Virus record (IMG/VR): IMGVR_UViG_3300009194_000007
Span: 1-64,000 of that record
Direction: 5' to 3' (one strand)
From: a virus
DNA length: 64,000 bases
Shown here in pieces: positions 30,801 to 39,814 of this stretch (position 1 is its first letter; the number at the start of each line of letters is the position of its first letter). A model generated the notes under the pieces. The model worked only from the letters and a program-made list of their open reading frames with translations, did not search any database and was not told the DNA's origin. The position numbers were made by a program, and so were the translations under genes.

Positions 30801-33164
30801 CTGCGTAGGACCGAGATTGAACTGGGTAGTACCATCGGTCAGGGTAGCAATCAAATCGCCGTTAGAATCGACAGTGAGCGTGTCTAGCCACACATTCGGT
30901 TTACCGTCGATGAGTCCGATGATCTGATCACCCGCAAGATCAAGAGACGCCACCAGTTCACGATCTGCATTGATCGAAAACGCAGTAATGTAATCGGCAT
31001 CAGCACCATCAATGACGCCGGGACGATACTCGGTTCCATCTGCCATGGTCATGACAAATTCACGAGTGCCGCTTTCAATGGTGATAGTATCAATCAGTTG
31101 TGCATTATCGCCATTTACGCCGGGGACAATAAACTGACTACCATCAGACATATCGATGGTGTATTGGTCATTGGCGAACGTTATTGTTGTCGGATAAGGC
31201 GCATCGGTACCATCAATCGGACCCACGGTAAGGTCTTTGGAAGACCCGTCCGGTTGACGCATTTCGGCAATCAGAGTCTTAACCTTATTGACGGTATCAA
31301 CACGAAAAGCGGTCGGGTATGCGCCATCGACGCCGGTATAACCTTCGATATCCTTGAAGGTCAGAGTAGTACCATCAGACATATTGAACTGAAGGCTACG
31401 ATCACTTTGAATGCCAGCCCCATCGAGCGGGAAATAGCCATCCAGACCGTCCTTTCCATCAACCCCATCGGTGCCTCGAACCGGACCAAAGGTTGCAGTA
31501 GTGCCGTCAGACAGTGTGACATTGAGGTTGCCGGTGGCATCATCGACCAGAGCATCATTAACACCATTGATCGTCACATCAAAACTGCCTGTATCGAAGG
31601 TGAAGGTCAACGTGGTTCCATTGATAGCGATATCTGTCAGAAGTCCACCGTTAACCCCATCGATGCCATGGATATCACCGAGATTGGCAGTCGAACCATC
31701 GGCAAAAGTAAAAATCAGTTCAGAATTGACCATATCGACTTGAACTTGCGTCGGTTCCCTAACAACACCGACATCATAGGTTGCACCAAGAACAGATTGG
31801 AGAACCATGTGATTGGTGTCGCTGTCGATTGACATGGAAATGATGACATCACCAACCTGACCATTCAGACCATCGGTTTGCCCGGCTTCAATATCCGGCA
31901 GGGTAGGATCGGTGAGCGAGAACGTCAGAACACCTTTCGGGGAGATAGATGCCTTATCGATTTTGACTGCATCGACATGAATCAAGGCTTGGTCGCCATT
32001 CATGTCATCTACCACATGAAGGACACCTTGATCGATATAGGCATCCGTAACAGACCCACCATCGACCGCATCTTTTCCATCCTTACCAACGATCTTACCA
32101 CACGGGAGTGTATAGGCATTGCCATTGATGGTGAGATCAAGAAGCAGTGCGCCCGTGGAACCGGTATAGGCATTGGTCACCGTGGCATCACCAGCCACGT
32201 TTTCGATGCTGAAATTACCCGCAGACAGAGTGGTGCCATCGGTCAGCGTGAATGACAGTGCGAGATTGGTATCGTCATAATGGATAGTCTTGACGTAAGT
32301 GGAATCGGTACCATCAACACCATCCGTTCCATCTGACCCATCGATGTTACCCAGATCATTGATGTTCTGATTAGAATCCGTGAACATCAGATGACGCTCA
32401 CCATTCACATCAGTGATTTCAGTGCTGGCAACTTCATAATCAGCGGCAGGTTTGTTGATTACCGGAACGTTCTTGACAGTCAGTGTGGTGCCATCGGTCA
32501 AATCCATTCCAATGGTTTCTGAAGTCAAATCCAGATCAGCAGTGGTAATATAGACGCCATCCTCGCCCGGTTCACCAGTGATATCTTTATTGATCGTGGT
32601 GCTGGTTCCATCCGTGAATCCAATCGTTAGATAGCCATTCGAATCCAGCCCCGCTGATGCAATCTTTTGGCCCCCCGCCAGATCAGAAATGTTACCAACG
32701 ATGGTGGAAGCACCGGTACCATCGATAAATTCCACGTCCCCATTGGGGTGGATGGTAATCGTGGAAGTCGTTTCACCATCAGTTCCGACAATACCGGTAA
32801 AGGTATTGGACGTGCCATCATCCTCGCTTACCGTAAGATCGCCGTTGGTCATGGTGATGTTATCGACACCAATGGCATCGTGACCCACCACGGAGCCCGC
32901 GATGAAAGAAGAACCATCGGACAGGGTAACTTCAAGGTCTTCTCCCGTGATTACCATGGTATCGATACCAATGGCATCTTTACCGTGATACGAGGAATAG
33001 TCCATCGCGTTAAGGTGGTCTTTGACGACCTTGGCGAGTGACGGGATGGTTTTGTGTTCTAGGTTAATTACAGCCGTGTCGTCCTTGCTGATTACATCTC
33101 GATACAGTTCAGATGCTTGGACGCACCGGGCAATAGCTAGGCGGTAGTCATTGATCGTTGCCAT
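27876..33164 (-). CDS. Giant tail fibre with C-terminal seven-blade propeller (fibre B)
   Basis: 1,762 residues from the ATG at 33164, which has GGAG 6 bases upstream (33179 is the in-frame alternative). Residues 1-60 are a helical attachment region (YRLAIARCVQASELYRDV). From about 65 to 1030 runs a repeat of about 40-45 residues of the form (D/N)GxL..TLSDGTTxxxGxVxGxDG, beta-structured with GxDGxxG turns. About 1080-1480 holds FN3-like domains. The last 290 residues are seven WD-like blades, GHTxxVxxVAVDSSGNVYSGS.D.TVKKIDP.GSEVWTFS. Fibre A upstream is a full-length paralogue. The propeller is expected at the distal tip as the receptor binder. Confidence 0.85.
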   Translation of the reverse strand: MATINDYRLAIARCVQASELYRDVISKDDTAVINLEHKTIPSLAKVVKDHLNAMDYSSYHGKDAIGIDTMVITGEDLEVTLSDGSSFIAGSVVGHDAIGVDNITMTNGDLTVSEDDGTSNTFTGIVGTDGETTSTITIHPNGDVEFIDGTGASTIVGNISDLAGGQKIASAGLDSNGYLTIGFTDGTSTTINKDITGEPGEDGVYITTADLDLTSETIGMDLTDGTTLTVKNVPVINKPAADYEVASTEITDVNGERHLMFTDSNQNINDLGNIDGSDGTDGVDGTDSTYVKTIHYDDTNLALSFTLTDGTTLSAGNFSIENVAGDATVTNAYTGSTGALLLDLTINGNAYTLPCGKIVGKDGKDAVDGGSVTDAYIDQGVLHVVDDMNGDQALIHVDAVKIDKASISPKGVLTFSLTDPTLPDIEAGQTDGLNGQVGDVIISMSIDSDTNHMVLQSVLGATYDVGVVREPTQVQVDMVNSELIFTFADGSTANLGDIHGIDGVNGGLLTDIAINGTTLTFTFDTGSFDVTINGVNDALVDDATGNLNVTLSDGTTATFGPVRGTDGVDGKDGLDGYFPLDGAGIQSDRSLQFNMSDGTTLTFKDIEGYTGVDGAYPTAFRVDTVNKVKTLIAEMRQPDGSSKDLTVGPIDGTDAPYPTTITFANDQYTIDMSDGSQFIVPGVNGDNAQLIDTITIESGTREFVMTMADGTEYRPGVIDGADADYITAFSINADRELVASLDLAGDQIIGLIDGKPNVWLDTLTVDSNGDLIATLTDGTTQFNLGPTQGVDVTNVYLTPDLKIAADTSDGNTVTSTVSLDRTINSAGIDANDDLFIDVANQPTPIIAGNIPPGTDAVRIDSMYVASDRLKLERTDGTIDDLGPLKRTYVSGAYLTANRELVVQLSDGTETPPKAVLGADGRDVVDAYIDIDGTLVITMSDSEIIRPGIIKGDDGLSVSSSSIVNGELIFTMADTTQINAGFVDADFGFNPWDALDAPYDEGQTVTHMGDAYMAIRQTSQEPPGEDWMKVRAPGDAYDQRAPLLISPINGNVAEGEKPYLLGTKFGKFFSVDERLYRQFEIDVEGGDFSNPIYTANENFDGHQVTMALDPTKTYIWHARDVNASTGYVSIWSKTGTFTVPSAYIQTPSVASMVADTTQIDSVVGFIGSPYTRNGVSNSHIASDWVIRDADTQEVIYESLNDTTNLTKISIPFGILQVSRNYEVRLRYHGDDGHSSSWSSWLAFQTKDKFTFAIKPLLTYLGSDRNATPAEPRFRATFNDYEFIKDDLYGEPRATAQWQVTKVSDGSVVWETQSRFVEIEDMIVSESLTSGVQYEIHVRYSGGNYAGPSDWSDPVQFTPSYSIADPVLSTSYDVNAFPYAGGSFSVAPFSVTNEKIVSVDWEVVSIDTGEVLVGDYINFDKPTTFKFEVDGKTYGLTDAKVRVRFHGQYYTTPWAEMSFTFAEYVPIYVYSGSTDQTVKKIDPDGSEVWTFSGHTKTVNGVTVDYSGNVYSGSNDYAVKKIDPDGAEVWTFSGHTNNVMGVAVDSSGNVYSGSADNTVKKIDPNGSEVWTFNGHTNVVRSVAVDSSGNVYSGSYDQTVKKIDPDGSEVWTFSGHTNAVYSVAVDSSGNVYSGSGSADNTVKKIDPNGSEVWTFSGHTNIVMGVAVDSSGNVYSGSYDNTVKKIDPNGSEVWTFSGHTGYVRGVAVDSSGNVYSGSADNTVKKIDPDGNEVWTFSGHTSYVNSVACTKIQTELVKPVLIKSKYTA
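27885..27892 (-). promoter_or_regulatory. Late-promoter motif CTAAATAC before the FN3 cassette array
   Basis: Minus-strand CTAAATAC inside the last codons of the upstream fibre gene, 22 bases before the ATG at 27863. The octamer encodes residues SKY, so coding and promoter constraints coincide. Confidence 0.5.
27935..28769 (-). repeat. Seven near-identical 120-bp propeller blade repeats, fibre B
   Basis: Tandem units of 40 codons (one unit has 42 through an extra GS in GSGSADN near 28265-28280). Copies differ mainly at the residues after GS, after D in SxD, after GHT and three to four residues later. Nucleotide identity between copies is very high, including silent positions, and they match those of fibre A at 33255-34090. 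Confidence 0.9.
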
Positions 33165-33194
33165 CGATATCTCCATCATTAAGATTTTTCAATG

Positions 33195-33202
33195 GTATTT
33201 AT
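33195..33202 (-). promoter_or_regulatory. Late-promoter motif ATAAATAC before fibre B
   Basis: Minus-strand GATAAATAC, 31-38 bases ahead of the preferred ATG at 33164 and directly after the terminator of fibre A. This gives fibre B its own late transcript. Confidence 0.6.
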
Positions 33203-33210
33203 CGATGGGT

Positions 33211-33241
33211 AGGAAAAAGAAAACCCCTCCGAAGAGGGGTT
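33211..33241 (-). terminator. Terminator between fibre A and fibre B
   Basis: On the minus strand AACCCCTC, loop TTCG, GAGGGGTT followed by TTCTTTTTCC. It is an 8-bp stem with a UUCG-type loop, 6 bases after the fibre A stop. Confidence 0.85.
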
Positions 33242-33246
33242 AAAGT

Positions 33247-36200
33247 TTAGTGCTGGTCAACGGCTACTCCCATGACATAATTCGTATGTCCACTGAACGT
33301 CCAAACTTCAGCCCCATCAGGATCAATCTTTTTGACAGTGTTATCATAAGCACCACTGTAGACATTACCAGAGGAATCAACGGCCACTGATCGAACAACA
33401 TTCGTATGTCCACTGAATGTCCAAATTTCAGTTCCGTTAGGATCAATCTTCTTAACAGTCTGGTCATAAGACCCACTGTAGACATTACCAGAGGAATCAA
33501 CGGCCACTGATCGAACAACATTCGTATGTCCACTGAATGTCCAAATTTCAGTTCCGTTAGGATCAATCTTCTTAACAGTCTGGTCAGAAGAACCACTGTA
33601 GACATTGCCAGAAGAGTCAACGGCTACGCCGTTAACAGCATTCGTATGCCCACTGAATGTCCAAATTTCAGTTCCGTTAGGATCAATCTTCTTAACAGTC
33701 TGGTCAGAAGAACCACTGTAGACATTGCCTGACGAATCAACGGCCACACCCCAAACATTACTCGTATGTCCACTGAACGTCCAAACTTCATTTCCGTTAG
33801 GATCAATCTTCTTAACAGTCTGGTCATAAGACCCACTGTAGACATTGCCTGACGAATCAACGGCTACGCTATAAACATTATTCGTATGCCCACTGAATGT
33901 CCAAACTTCACTTCCGTTAGGATCAATCTTCTTAACGGTGTCGTCCTGAGAACCACTGTAGACATTACCAGAAGAGTCAACGGCCACACCCCAAACATTA
34001 TTCGTATGCCCACTGAATGTCCAAACTTCACTTCCGTTAGGATCAATCTTCTTAACGGTGTCGTCGTAAGAACCACTGTAAGAATTGATAGGGACGATGC
34101 TTATGGTGAACACGCTCAGATCAGTAGACCAATCACTTGTCACTGAACTTCCATTGAATCGAACCCGAATCAAAAGATCACTGGAAATGTAATCAGCAGG
34201 AATATTTACATTCACTGACTCCAAGTTGGTAGTGTCACCAAGAGATTCCCATACCACAGTCTGAGTTACAGGTTGAACCACCTGCCAATCAGTGCTGACG
34301 TGAGTATCGTTAACACCATAGAAAGCAGAAGCAGACACCAAACCATCAAGCGGGAACGCATTCACATCTTCGGTAGTTGAAATCACCGGAGTGTCAATGT
34401 AAGCCGCTGTCGTAACATCCTGCCAGTTACTCCACGCTGTCCAACCGAAACGCTCTGCCTGATATCGCACACGCGCCTGATAGGTTTCATTCAGTGCCAG
34501 TGCCGGAGATACGGTGATGTCTTGAAGGTTCGTGGTATCTCCATAGGAACTGAACATCATAACACCGTCAGACTTGCGAACGACTTCCCAATCACTTGCC
34601 ACATGCGTATCCGTGTATCCACCCAAAACGCTCAGGGGCGTTGACAGGAAACGCGGGGTGGTTGAGGCTTGGGTTGCATCCCTACCACTATAAGCAACAC
34701 TAGGCGCACCCAGATAGTCGAAAGACGCTTCGGTTGTAAAGGTCACCGCCGCACTCCAAGCGGAAACCAGTGCGCTAGAGTTATAACGTACCTGAACCTG
34801 ATACTCGGTAGACGGAGACAGATCGCCCATCGGAACGTACCAAGAAGTCAGGTTGATCGTATCCGCCAGTGAGGAAGACACCACGGTACCACCAGCCGTT
34901 TCGATAACTTGCCAATCGGTGCTGACATGAGTTTCAGAACCAGTACCAGCCGTAACAGCAAACGGACTAGAAGTAAACGCCGTGGCACCAGAAGCCGCAG
35001 CCGGGTCTTCATTCGAATCAAGAGACACAACAGGCTGATCGATATACGCAGTGGGCGTAGTGAACGAACCAGAATCACTCCAATCACTGATATACCCAGT
35101 CAATGCACTCACATCACGGCAGCGCCAGATATAAGCAGACCCGGAAGTTAGGGCAGTTGCCACTTCATGACTGTCAGAGTTTTCTTGAGCCGTATAAATC
35201 GGTGCACTGAAATCCCCAGTGGAAACGTCTACCTGAAACTCACGGTAGTCACGCGGATCACCAGATACAATCGGAGCAAACGGAGAGCCGACCAAATCAG
35301 GATTCAGGTTCTCAGCCGTTCCAGACGGAGATACAATGGTCGGTTTGCGGATTTCGGTAATCTCATCACCAAACGCAAACGCACGCCATTCGGTAGACGG
35401 CGGTTCGGTCGTTGCCCCATCCACCAGTGCGATATACATGCCACCGTTGTGAACAACAACACGATCCTGTTGATAACTGTTGCCCGTTTCCCAGAGGGTC
35501 AGACCGGCACCAGAACCCACGTTACCCGCACGCTCGGTAGACCCATCGGTATAGGTAATAACCAGATCACCATTCAGGAACACTTCAGCCTTGTCGATAG
35601 CAAGACCCGCAGACCCCATGACATTACCAACCAGAATGTCACCATCACGTCTCATTTGGAATGTCAGGTCTTCATTGGCATCGATGGTCGCCCCAGTCAC
35701 ATAACGACCGTCCAGACCATTCACACGGCCCGCGTTGATGGTAGACGAATCAGACAGGGTGATGATCAGATCGCCAGTCGAAAGATCAATGCTGGATACT
35801 TCGATGCGGCTGATATTACCAACCGGGATCACCGTCCCATCGGTGAGCGTTACACTCACATCATCGTTGGCATCAATAGAAGCAGATGCCATGGACGTGC
35901 CATCGGTCGCCTTAACCACACCCGGAACCAGAACCGTGCCATCGGTCAACATCAGTTCCAATTCGCCATCGGTGTTGACGTTAGCAGAATCAATACCACG
36001 ACCCAGTTGACCTGCATCGATAGTCGTTCCGTCCGTCATGTCGAAGACCAGACGATCAGACAAATCGATTGTGGCATCCACGATACCCACGCCGTCCACG
36101 GCTTGGCTATACGGGATGCTAGTGGTTGTCCCATCGGTCAGAGTGGTGGTGACATCGGTATCAGTTGACACCATGGTATCGATACCAACCGCATCAACAC

Positions 36201-38445
36201 CTTTCACGGAAGGAATTGAAACGCTGGTAGAATCCGAAAGATCAATGTTCAGATTCGTTCCATCGAATGCCATGTTAGTAATGGTTCGACCGTCTTCACC
36301 CTTAACCATAGGCACACTGGTAGAAGTGCCATCGGTCAGAGCGATATTCAGATTGGTTCCATCGTAACTCAGGGTATCAATCGAAATGCCATCCTGACCC
36401 GCAAGCCCAGAGAACTGAGTAATGGTACCGTCTGACATGGTGAACACGAGATTGTCATTGGCATCGATAGTAACACTGTCCATCGATACACCATCAACCC
36501 CTTTGATAGCCGGAACAGTGACAGTCGATGAATCAGACAGACTAATCAGAAGATCAGTGCCGTCAAAATTGATCGTCGTTACCCCAACGCCATCGGTACC
36601 ATCCGCACCAACGATGTCAGATACGATCTTTTGTGATCCGTCTTCGAGGGTGATGATGAGTGATTCACTTTGAACCTCGATAGAACTGACGGAAGCACCA
36701 TCCTTGCCATCGGCACCATCAGTCCCAACCACATTTCCGCAAGGGAAGATAGTTCCATCGTACAGTTCGATGTTGAGATCACCCGCGCTGTCAATCGAGG
36801 CATCCTTGATGTTTCGAGAAACAGGACCAGTGGTGAAATCGCCAGACTGCGACGCGGTGAAAGTGAACGTGCCCGTGGTATTATCGAATGACACACCAGT
36901 GATAGTGTCACCATCAGTACCATCAGTCCCCACAATGCCCGTAAACGTCTTCTGAGAGCCGTCAGACAGGGTGATGACCAGATCATTGCCACTCAGTGCG
37001 GCGTTCGTCTCAGTGGGTGCAAAGACGCTTCCAGAGGTGGTTACGGTATTGCCATCAGAGAAAGTGAAGGTGAGTAGTCCCGACGCATCCATGGTCACAT
37101 TGGAAACAGAGACACCATCGACACCATCGACACCGCGCACAACGCCCACATTCTTGTCGAAGGTAGTTGCATCGCTACGGGTATAGGTAAGAATGAGTTC
37201 GCCAGTGGTTTGATCCACATTGGCAGAGGTCAGAACACTCCGATCCACATCACCGGCTGTCATGGTCGAACCATCAGACATGGTGAAGGTCAGGGTGTCC
37301 CCATTGAAGGTGGCAGCAGTGATACCAACACCATCAACACCATCAACCCCATCCTTACCATCGATAACGCCCAGATCGTAAGTTTTAAGATTGCTGCCAT
37401 CCCAAACGGTCAGCGTCAGAACTCCAGTGTTCGGGTCTTTGGTGGCATCCGCAATGCTGACGTTGGAGGCATCGATAACCGTCTTCTTGACCATCCCGAC
37501 CGGCAGAGTAGAACCGTCAGAGAAATCGAAGACCAGTTCGCCCGTTGTATTGATAGATGCATTGGTAATATCTTTACCGTCAGCACCATCAATACCATTG
37601 GTCCCATCAAGACCGGTTACGCGACCCGTATCAATGGTGGTACCATCAGACAGGGTAATGATGAGGTGCCCTTCGGTAGCCGGATCGGTGCTGATAGTGG
37701 CACTCTGGACTGACTTGGTAGTTCCATCGATCACCGTCTTGCTGACCTTACCGGCGATAATAGTATCACCATTGGACATCAGAAGGTTAAGCTGACCCTT
37801 GCCATCCACATAGGCGGTAACCACGTTAAGACCGTTAGCACCTTTGGCACCAACAACGCGACCCACATTTTCAACCGTGCCATCGGTATAGACAACAACC
37901 AGATCACCTTCGTTGGTAATGTCTGCATCCTGAGCAGCAACCCCACCAAACTGAGTCACATCGCCAGCGTCGATAGTGCTACCATCCGACAGATCAACCT
38001 TGAGTCGTCCGGTGTCGATATAGGCTTTGGTAACATTCACCCCATCCGCACCAACGACTCGACCCACGTTGAAGTTCGTGCCATCGTCCAGAGTAATTAC
38101 CAGATCAGTACCAACGATAGCGGCATTGCTAACCGACTTACCATCTTTCCCTTCGACCCGACCAAGATTCAGAGAAATGCCATTGGTGAGATCGATAATC
38201 AGGTTGCCACTTGCATCGATTTTAGCGGTGCTGAGGCCAATCGCATCTTCACCATCCAGAGCGCCGCTGGCAACCAGCGACGACAGGTAGAGATGAACAC
38301 GACGAGCCAGAGAAGGAACAGTTTCACCATTCGCATTCAGAATGACTTCTTCTGTCTTACTCTTTGAAAGGATTTCATTGATAAGACGATTGACTTCCTG
38401 CGCCTGTTGCGCGGAGTCATACAGCATTTGTTCAAGTGAGTTCAT
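33247..38445 (-). CDS. Giant tail fibre with C-terminal seven-blade propeller (fibre A)
   Basis: 1,732 residues, the same plan as fibre B. A helical head (MNSLEQMLYDSAQQAQEVNRL) is followed by about 1,000 residues of collagen-like/beta repeat (NASINTTGELVFDFSDGS; GADGKDG turns), four FN3-like domains (for example YIWRCRDVSALTGYISDW) and seven nearly identical propeller blades. The protein ends in the seventh blade, so the last strand probably closes with the N-terminal edge of blade 1. FN3 domains and repeat rods diverge from fibre B far more than the blades do. It precedes fibre B with a terminator and promoter between. A chaperone-like gene lies just upstream. Confidence 0.85.
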   Translation of the reverse strand: MNSLEQMLYDSAQQAQEVNRLINEILSKSKTEEVILNANGETVPSLARRVHLYLSSLVASGALDGEDAIGLSTAKIDASGNLIIDLTNGISLNLGRVEGKDGKSVSNAAIVGTDLVITLDDGTNFNVGRVVGADGVNVTKAYIDTGRLKVDLSDGSTIDAGDVTQFGGVAAQDADITNEGDLVVVYTDGTVENVGRVVGAKGANGLNVVTAYVDGKGQLNLLMSNGDTIIAGKVSKTVIDGTTKSVQSATISTDPATEGHLIITLSDGTTIDTGRVTGLDGTNGIDGADGKDITNASINTTGELVFDFSDGSTLPVGMVKKTVIDASNVSIADATKDPNTGVLTLTVWDGSNLKTYDLGVIDGKDGVDGVDGVGITAATFNGDTLTFTMSDGSTMTAGDVDRSVLTSANVDQTTGELILTYTRSDATTFDKNVGVVRGVDGVDGVSVSNVTMDASGLLTFTFSDGNTVTTSGSVFAPTETNAALSGNDLVITLSDGSQKTFTGIVGTDGTDGDTITGVSFDNTTGTFTFTASQSGDFTTGPVSRNIKDASIDSAGDLNIELYDGTIFPCGNVVGTDGADGKDGASVSSIEVQSESLIITLEDGSQKIVSDIVGADGTDGVGVTTINFDGTDLLISLSDSSTVTVPAIKGVDGVSMDSVTIDANDNLVFTMSDGTITQFSGLAGQDGISIDTLSYDGTNLNIALTDGTSTSVPMVKGEDGRTITNMAFDGTNLNIDLSDSTSVSIPSVKGVDAVGIDTMVSTDTDVTTTLTDGTTTSIPYSQAVDGVGIVDATIDLSDRLVFDMTDGTTIDAGQLGRGIDSANVNTDGELELMLTDGTVLVPGVVKATDGTSMASASIDANDDVSVTLTDGTVIPVGNISRIEVSSIDLSTGDLIITLSDSSTINAGRVNGLDGRYVTGATIDANEDLTFQMRRDGDILVGNVMGSAGLAIDKAEVFLNGDLVITYTDGSTERAGNVGSGAGLTLWETGNSYQQDRVVVHNGGMYIALVDGATTEPPSTEWRAFAFGDEITEIRKPTIVSPSGTAENLNPDLVGSPFAPIVSGDPRDYREFQVDVSTGDFSAPIYTAQENSDSHEVATALTSGSAYIWRCRDVSALTGYISDWSDSGSFTTPTAYIDQPVVSLDSNEDPAAASGATAFTSSPFAVTAGTGSETHVSTDWQVIETAGGTVVSSSLADTINLTSWYVPMGDLSPSTEYQVQVRYNSSALVSAWSAAVTFTTEASFDYLGAPSVAYSGRDATQASTTPRFLSTPLSVLGGYTDTHVASDWEVVRKSDGVMMFSSYGDTTNLQDITVSPALALNETYQARVRYQAERFGWTAWSNWQDVTTAAYIDTPVISTTEDVNAFPLDGLVSASAFYGVNDTHVSTDWQVVQPVTQTVVWESLGDTTNLESVNVNIPADYISSDLLIRVRFNGSSVTSDWSTDLSVFTISIVPINSYSGSYDDTVKKIDPNGSEVWTFSGHTNNVWGVAVDSSGNVYSGSQDDTVKKIDPNGSEVWTFSGHTNNVYSVAVDSSGNVYSGSYDQTVKKIDPNGNEVWTFSGHTSNVWGVAVDSSGNVYSGSSDQTVKKIDPNGTEIWTFSGHTNAVNGVAVDSSGNVYSGSSDQTVKKIDPNGTEIWTFSGHTNVVRSVAVDSSGNVYSGSYDQTVKKIDPNGTEIWTFSGHTNVVRSVAVDSSGNVYSGAYDNTVKKIDPDGAEVWTFSGHTNYVMGVAVDQH
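33255..34090 (-). repeat. Seven near-identical 120-bp propeller blade repeats, fibre A
   Basis: Seven tandem 40-codon units. Units 4, 5 and 6 share the variant GTEIWTFS and differ at only a few codons; units 5 and 6 share GHTNVVRSV exactly. This suggests recent unit duplication or conversion within the array. Confidence 0.9.
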
Positions 38446-38457
38446 TTATGGTCCCTA

Positions 38458-38874
38458 TCATTTGAAAATCTTGACGCCGAAATTCTGTTCAATATGCTCG
38501 ACGCCCTCTAAGAAATCTGTGTCGGCTGTATTTACTTCCTCAGCTAAAATCAACATCTCCCACCAGTCTTCTAGGAGTTCATCGTGTTCCATACGAATGG
38601 CTCTACGGAGTTTGATACGATCACTCCGAGGAATCATGGACAGGACTTCGACAGGTTTCAGTGTCGGTTTGGTTTCAACTTCCCACCAGATTTCTTGGGT
38701 TTCAATATTCCCATAGAGGCGAGCGATCTGATACACTTCCACATGCGGACGTTCAGGTTGATCTTCAATTTCAAACGTATTGGCAAGTTGACCTTTCGGA
38801 ACAGTTTCGAGTTTGGCATGAATGAAGGTGACCGGTGAGCGAGTAGTAGCGGATTCCAGAATAACAGCAGGCAT
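38458..38874 (-). CDS. Fibre-associated protein, 138 aa (possible assembly factor)
   Basis: Lies 12 bases ahead of fibre A with its own late-promoter motif and behind a terminator. N-terminal half beta-rich (EVYQIARLYGNIETQEIWWE), C-terminal half helical (RAIRMEHDELLEDWWEMLIL). No family recognised; position suggests a fibre chaperone or connector. Confidence 0.65.
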   Translation of the reverse strand: MPAVILESATTRSPVTFIHAKLETVPKGQLANTFEIEDQPERPHVEVYQIARLYGNIETQEIWWEVETKPTLKPVEVLSMIPRSDRIKLRRAIRMEHDELLEDWWEMLILAEEVNTADTDFLEGVEHIEQNFGVKIFK

Positions 38875-38893
38875 TATAGTTTCTCCTTTGAGA

Positions 38894-38921
38894 TTGAAAA
38901 GGGCTTCGATTGAAGCCCTTG
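38894..38921 (-). terminator. Terminator after the DUF4376-like gene
   Basis: On the minus strand AAGGGCTTC, loop AATC, GAAGCCCTT then TTCAATC. It is a 9-bp stem 6 bases past the stop at 38927. Confidence 0.75.
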
Positions 38922-38922
38922 T

Positions 38923-38930
38923 GTATTTAC
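38923..38930 (-). promoter_or_regulatory. Late-promoter motif GTAAATAC before the fibre A unit
   Basis: Minus-strand GTAAATAC about 50 bases ahead of the ATG at 38874. It overlaps the last codons of the upstream gene and abuts its terminator stem. Confidence 0.5.
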
Positions 38931-39541
38931 TGGATATCGGTTGAGAGGAAATGCGGCGAAGGCCAACCGTTTAGATAGTCAATCGATTCTGGACTATCCG
39001 AAGCCAACATCTCATCCTTGATACGCCGGGCATAGTTAATGACCCGCGATTCGAAAATGGCTTGAGCCTTGCCCAACTTGACCACTTCCCCTGCCGTGAG
39101 AATGACTGACCCATTGTTGGCAGTGACCCATTCCACCTGATAGGTCGAATCGGTAATCGCCATCACGGTCGCCCCGGCAATACGCATCATCGATTTCTCA
39201 TCTCGATCATACAGATTGCCATCCAGACTGATAGCCTGATTCAAATACTGTGCCCGGTAGTCATTGACCTTATCGACCATGTACTGGCGACGCATTTCTA
39301 CCGGCTTCAGATCATAGCGATAGACGAACTTGACCCGTGTACCATCCACATACCAGTCATCCCTTACGGGCTGGTACAGGTTCATGTTCTTGGCTTCGGT
39401 CGGGTAGACTTCTTCAACCACGAACCAGTCGTGGTAATGAATCACATCATCGGAAAGACGTTTAATCTGACGCGGCTTCTGCGAATACAGGGCCGAACGC
39501 AATTCCTTGTGATCGTTAGACAGCTTAATATACTTGCTCAT
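38927..39541 (-). CDS. Tail fibre assembly-type protein (DUF4376-like C-terminus)
   Basis: 204 residues. N-terminal 90 residues are specific (SNDHKELRSALYSQKPRQ). From about 100 the order VNDYRAQYLNQAISLDGNLY, DRDEKSMMRIAGA, then VTANNGSVILTAGEVVKLGKA follows the DUF4376 pattern found at the ends of phage tail-fibre and tail-assembly proteins. It heads the fibre region with a terminator behind it. Confidence 0.65.
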   Translation of the reverse strand: MSKYIKLSNDHKELRSALYSQKPRQIKRLSDDVIHYHDWFVVEEVYPTEAKNMNLYQPVRDDWYVDGTRVKFVYRYDLKPVEMRRQYMVDKVNDYRAQYLNQAISLDGNLYDRDEKSMMRIAGATVMAITDSTYQVEWVTANNGSVILTAGEVVKLGKAQAIFESRVINYARRIKDEMLASDSPESIDYLNGWPSPHFLSTDIQ

Positions 39542-39560
39542 TGATTACTCCAAAGTTGTG

Positions 39561-39773
39561 TTAGAGGGTGTCAGGATTTTCTATGGTAACGGAATACGGA
39601 TCAGTGAAGTCCATTGCATCGAACATGACATCAGCCCAGTTCAACGTGAACTGATAATTGATGTCGGGAGGCGGCAATGTATTCCTGAGTTCTGGACCTT
39701 TCCAGCGTCCTGCTTTGCCGTTACCAAACAGGGTATTCCTGAACCGAACATCAGGGGATTCCCATACAGCCAT
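39561..39773 (-). CDS. Small hypothetical protein, 70 aa
   Basis: MAVWESPDVRFRNTLFGNGK, proline and aromatic rich with no clear helix; late-promoter motif 34 bases ahead of its ATG and GGAG upstream. Probably a minor virion or assembly component. No family recognised. Confidence 0.6.
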   Translation of the reverse strand: MAVWESPDVRFRNTLFGNGKAGRWKGPELRNTLPPPDINYQFTLNWADVMFDAMDFTDPYSVTIENPDTL

Positions 39774-39806
39774 AGTGATCTCCTATAAACAGATAGTGTG
39801 CCGAGA

Positions 39807-39814
39807 TATTTATC
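39807..39814 (-). promoter_or_regulatory. Late-promoter motif GATAAATA
   Basis: Minus-strand GATAAATA, 34-41 bases ahead of the ATG at 39773 and overlapping the last codons of the DUF1353-type gene. Confidence 0.5.

Noticed and set aside
27935-34090. Regular 120-base repeats that could be taken for a CRISPR-like or iteron array
   Set aside because: The units are in frame, code for propeller blades throughout and have no unique spacers.
27935-34090. Diversity-generating retroelement acting on the blades
   Set aside because: At the position after GHTN the codons AAT/GCT/GTT/TAT/ATT look adenine-directed, but the other variable positions change third bases, and there is no reverse transcriptase or template repeat in the window.
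35167-36168. Plus-strand frame of 333 codons opposite fibre A
   Set aside because: Same reason: antisense to a well-supported repeat region, with no start signal and no recognisable protein pattern.
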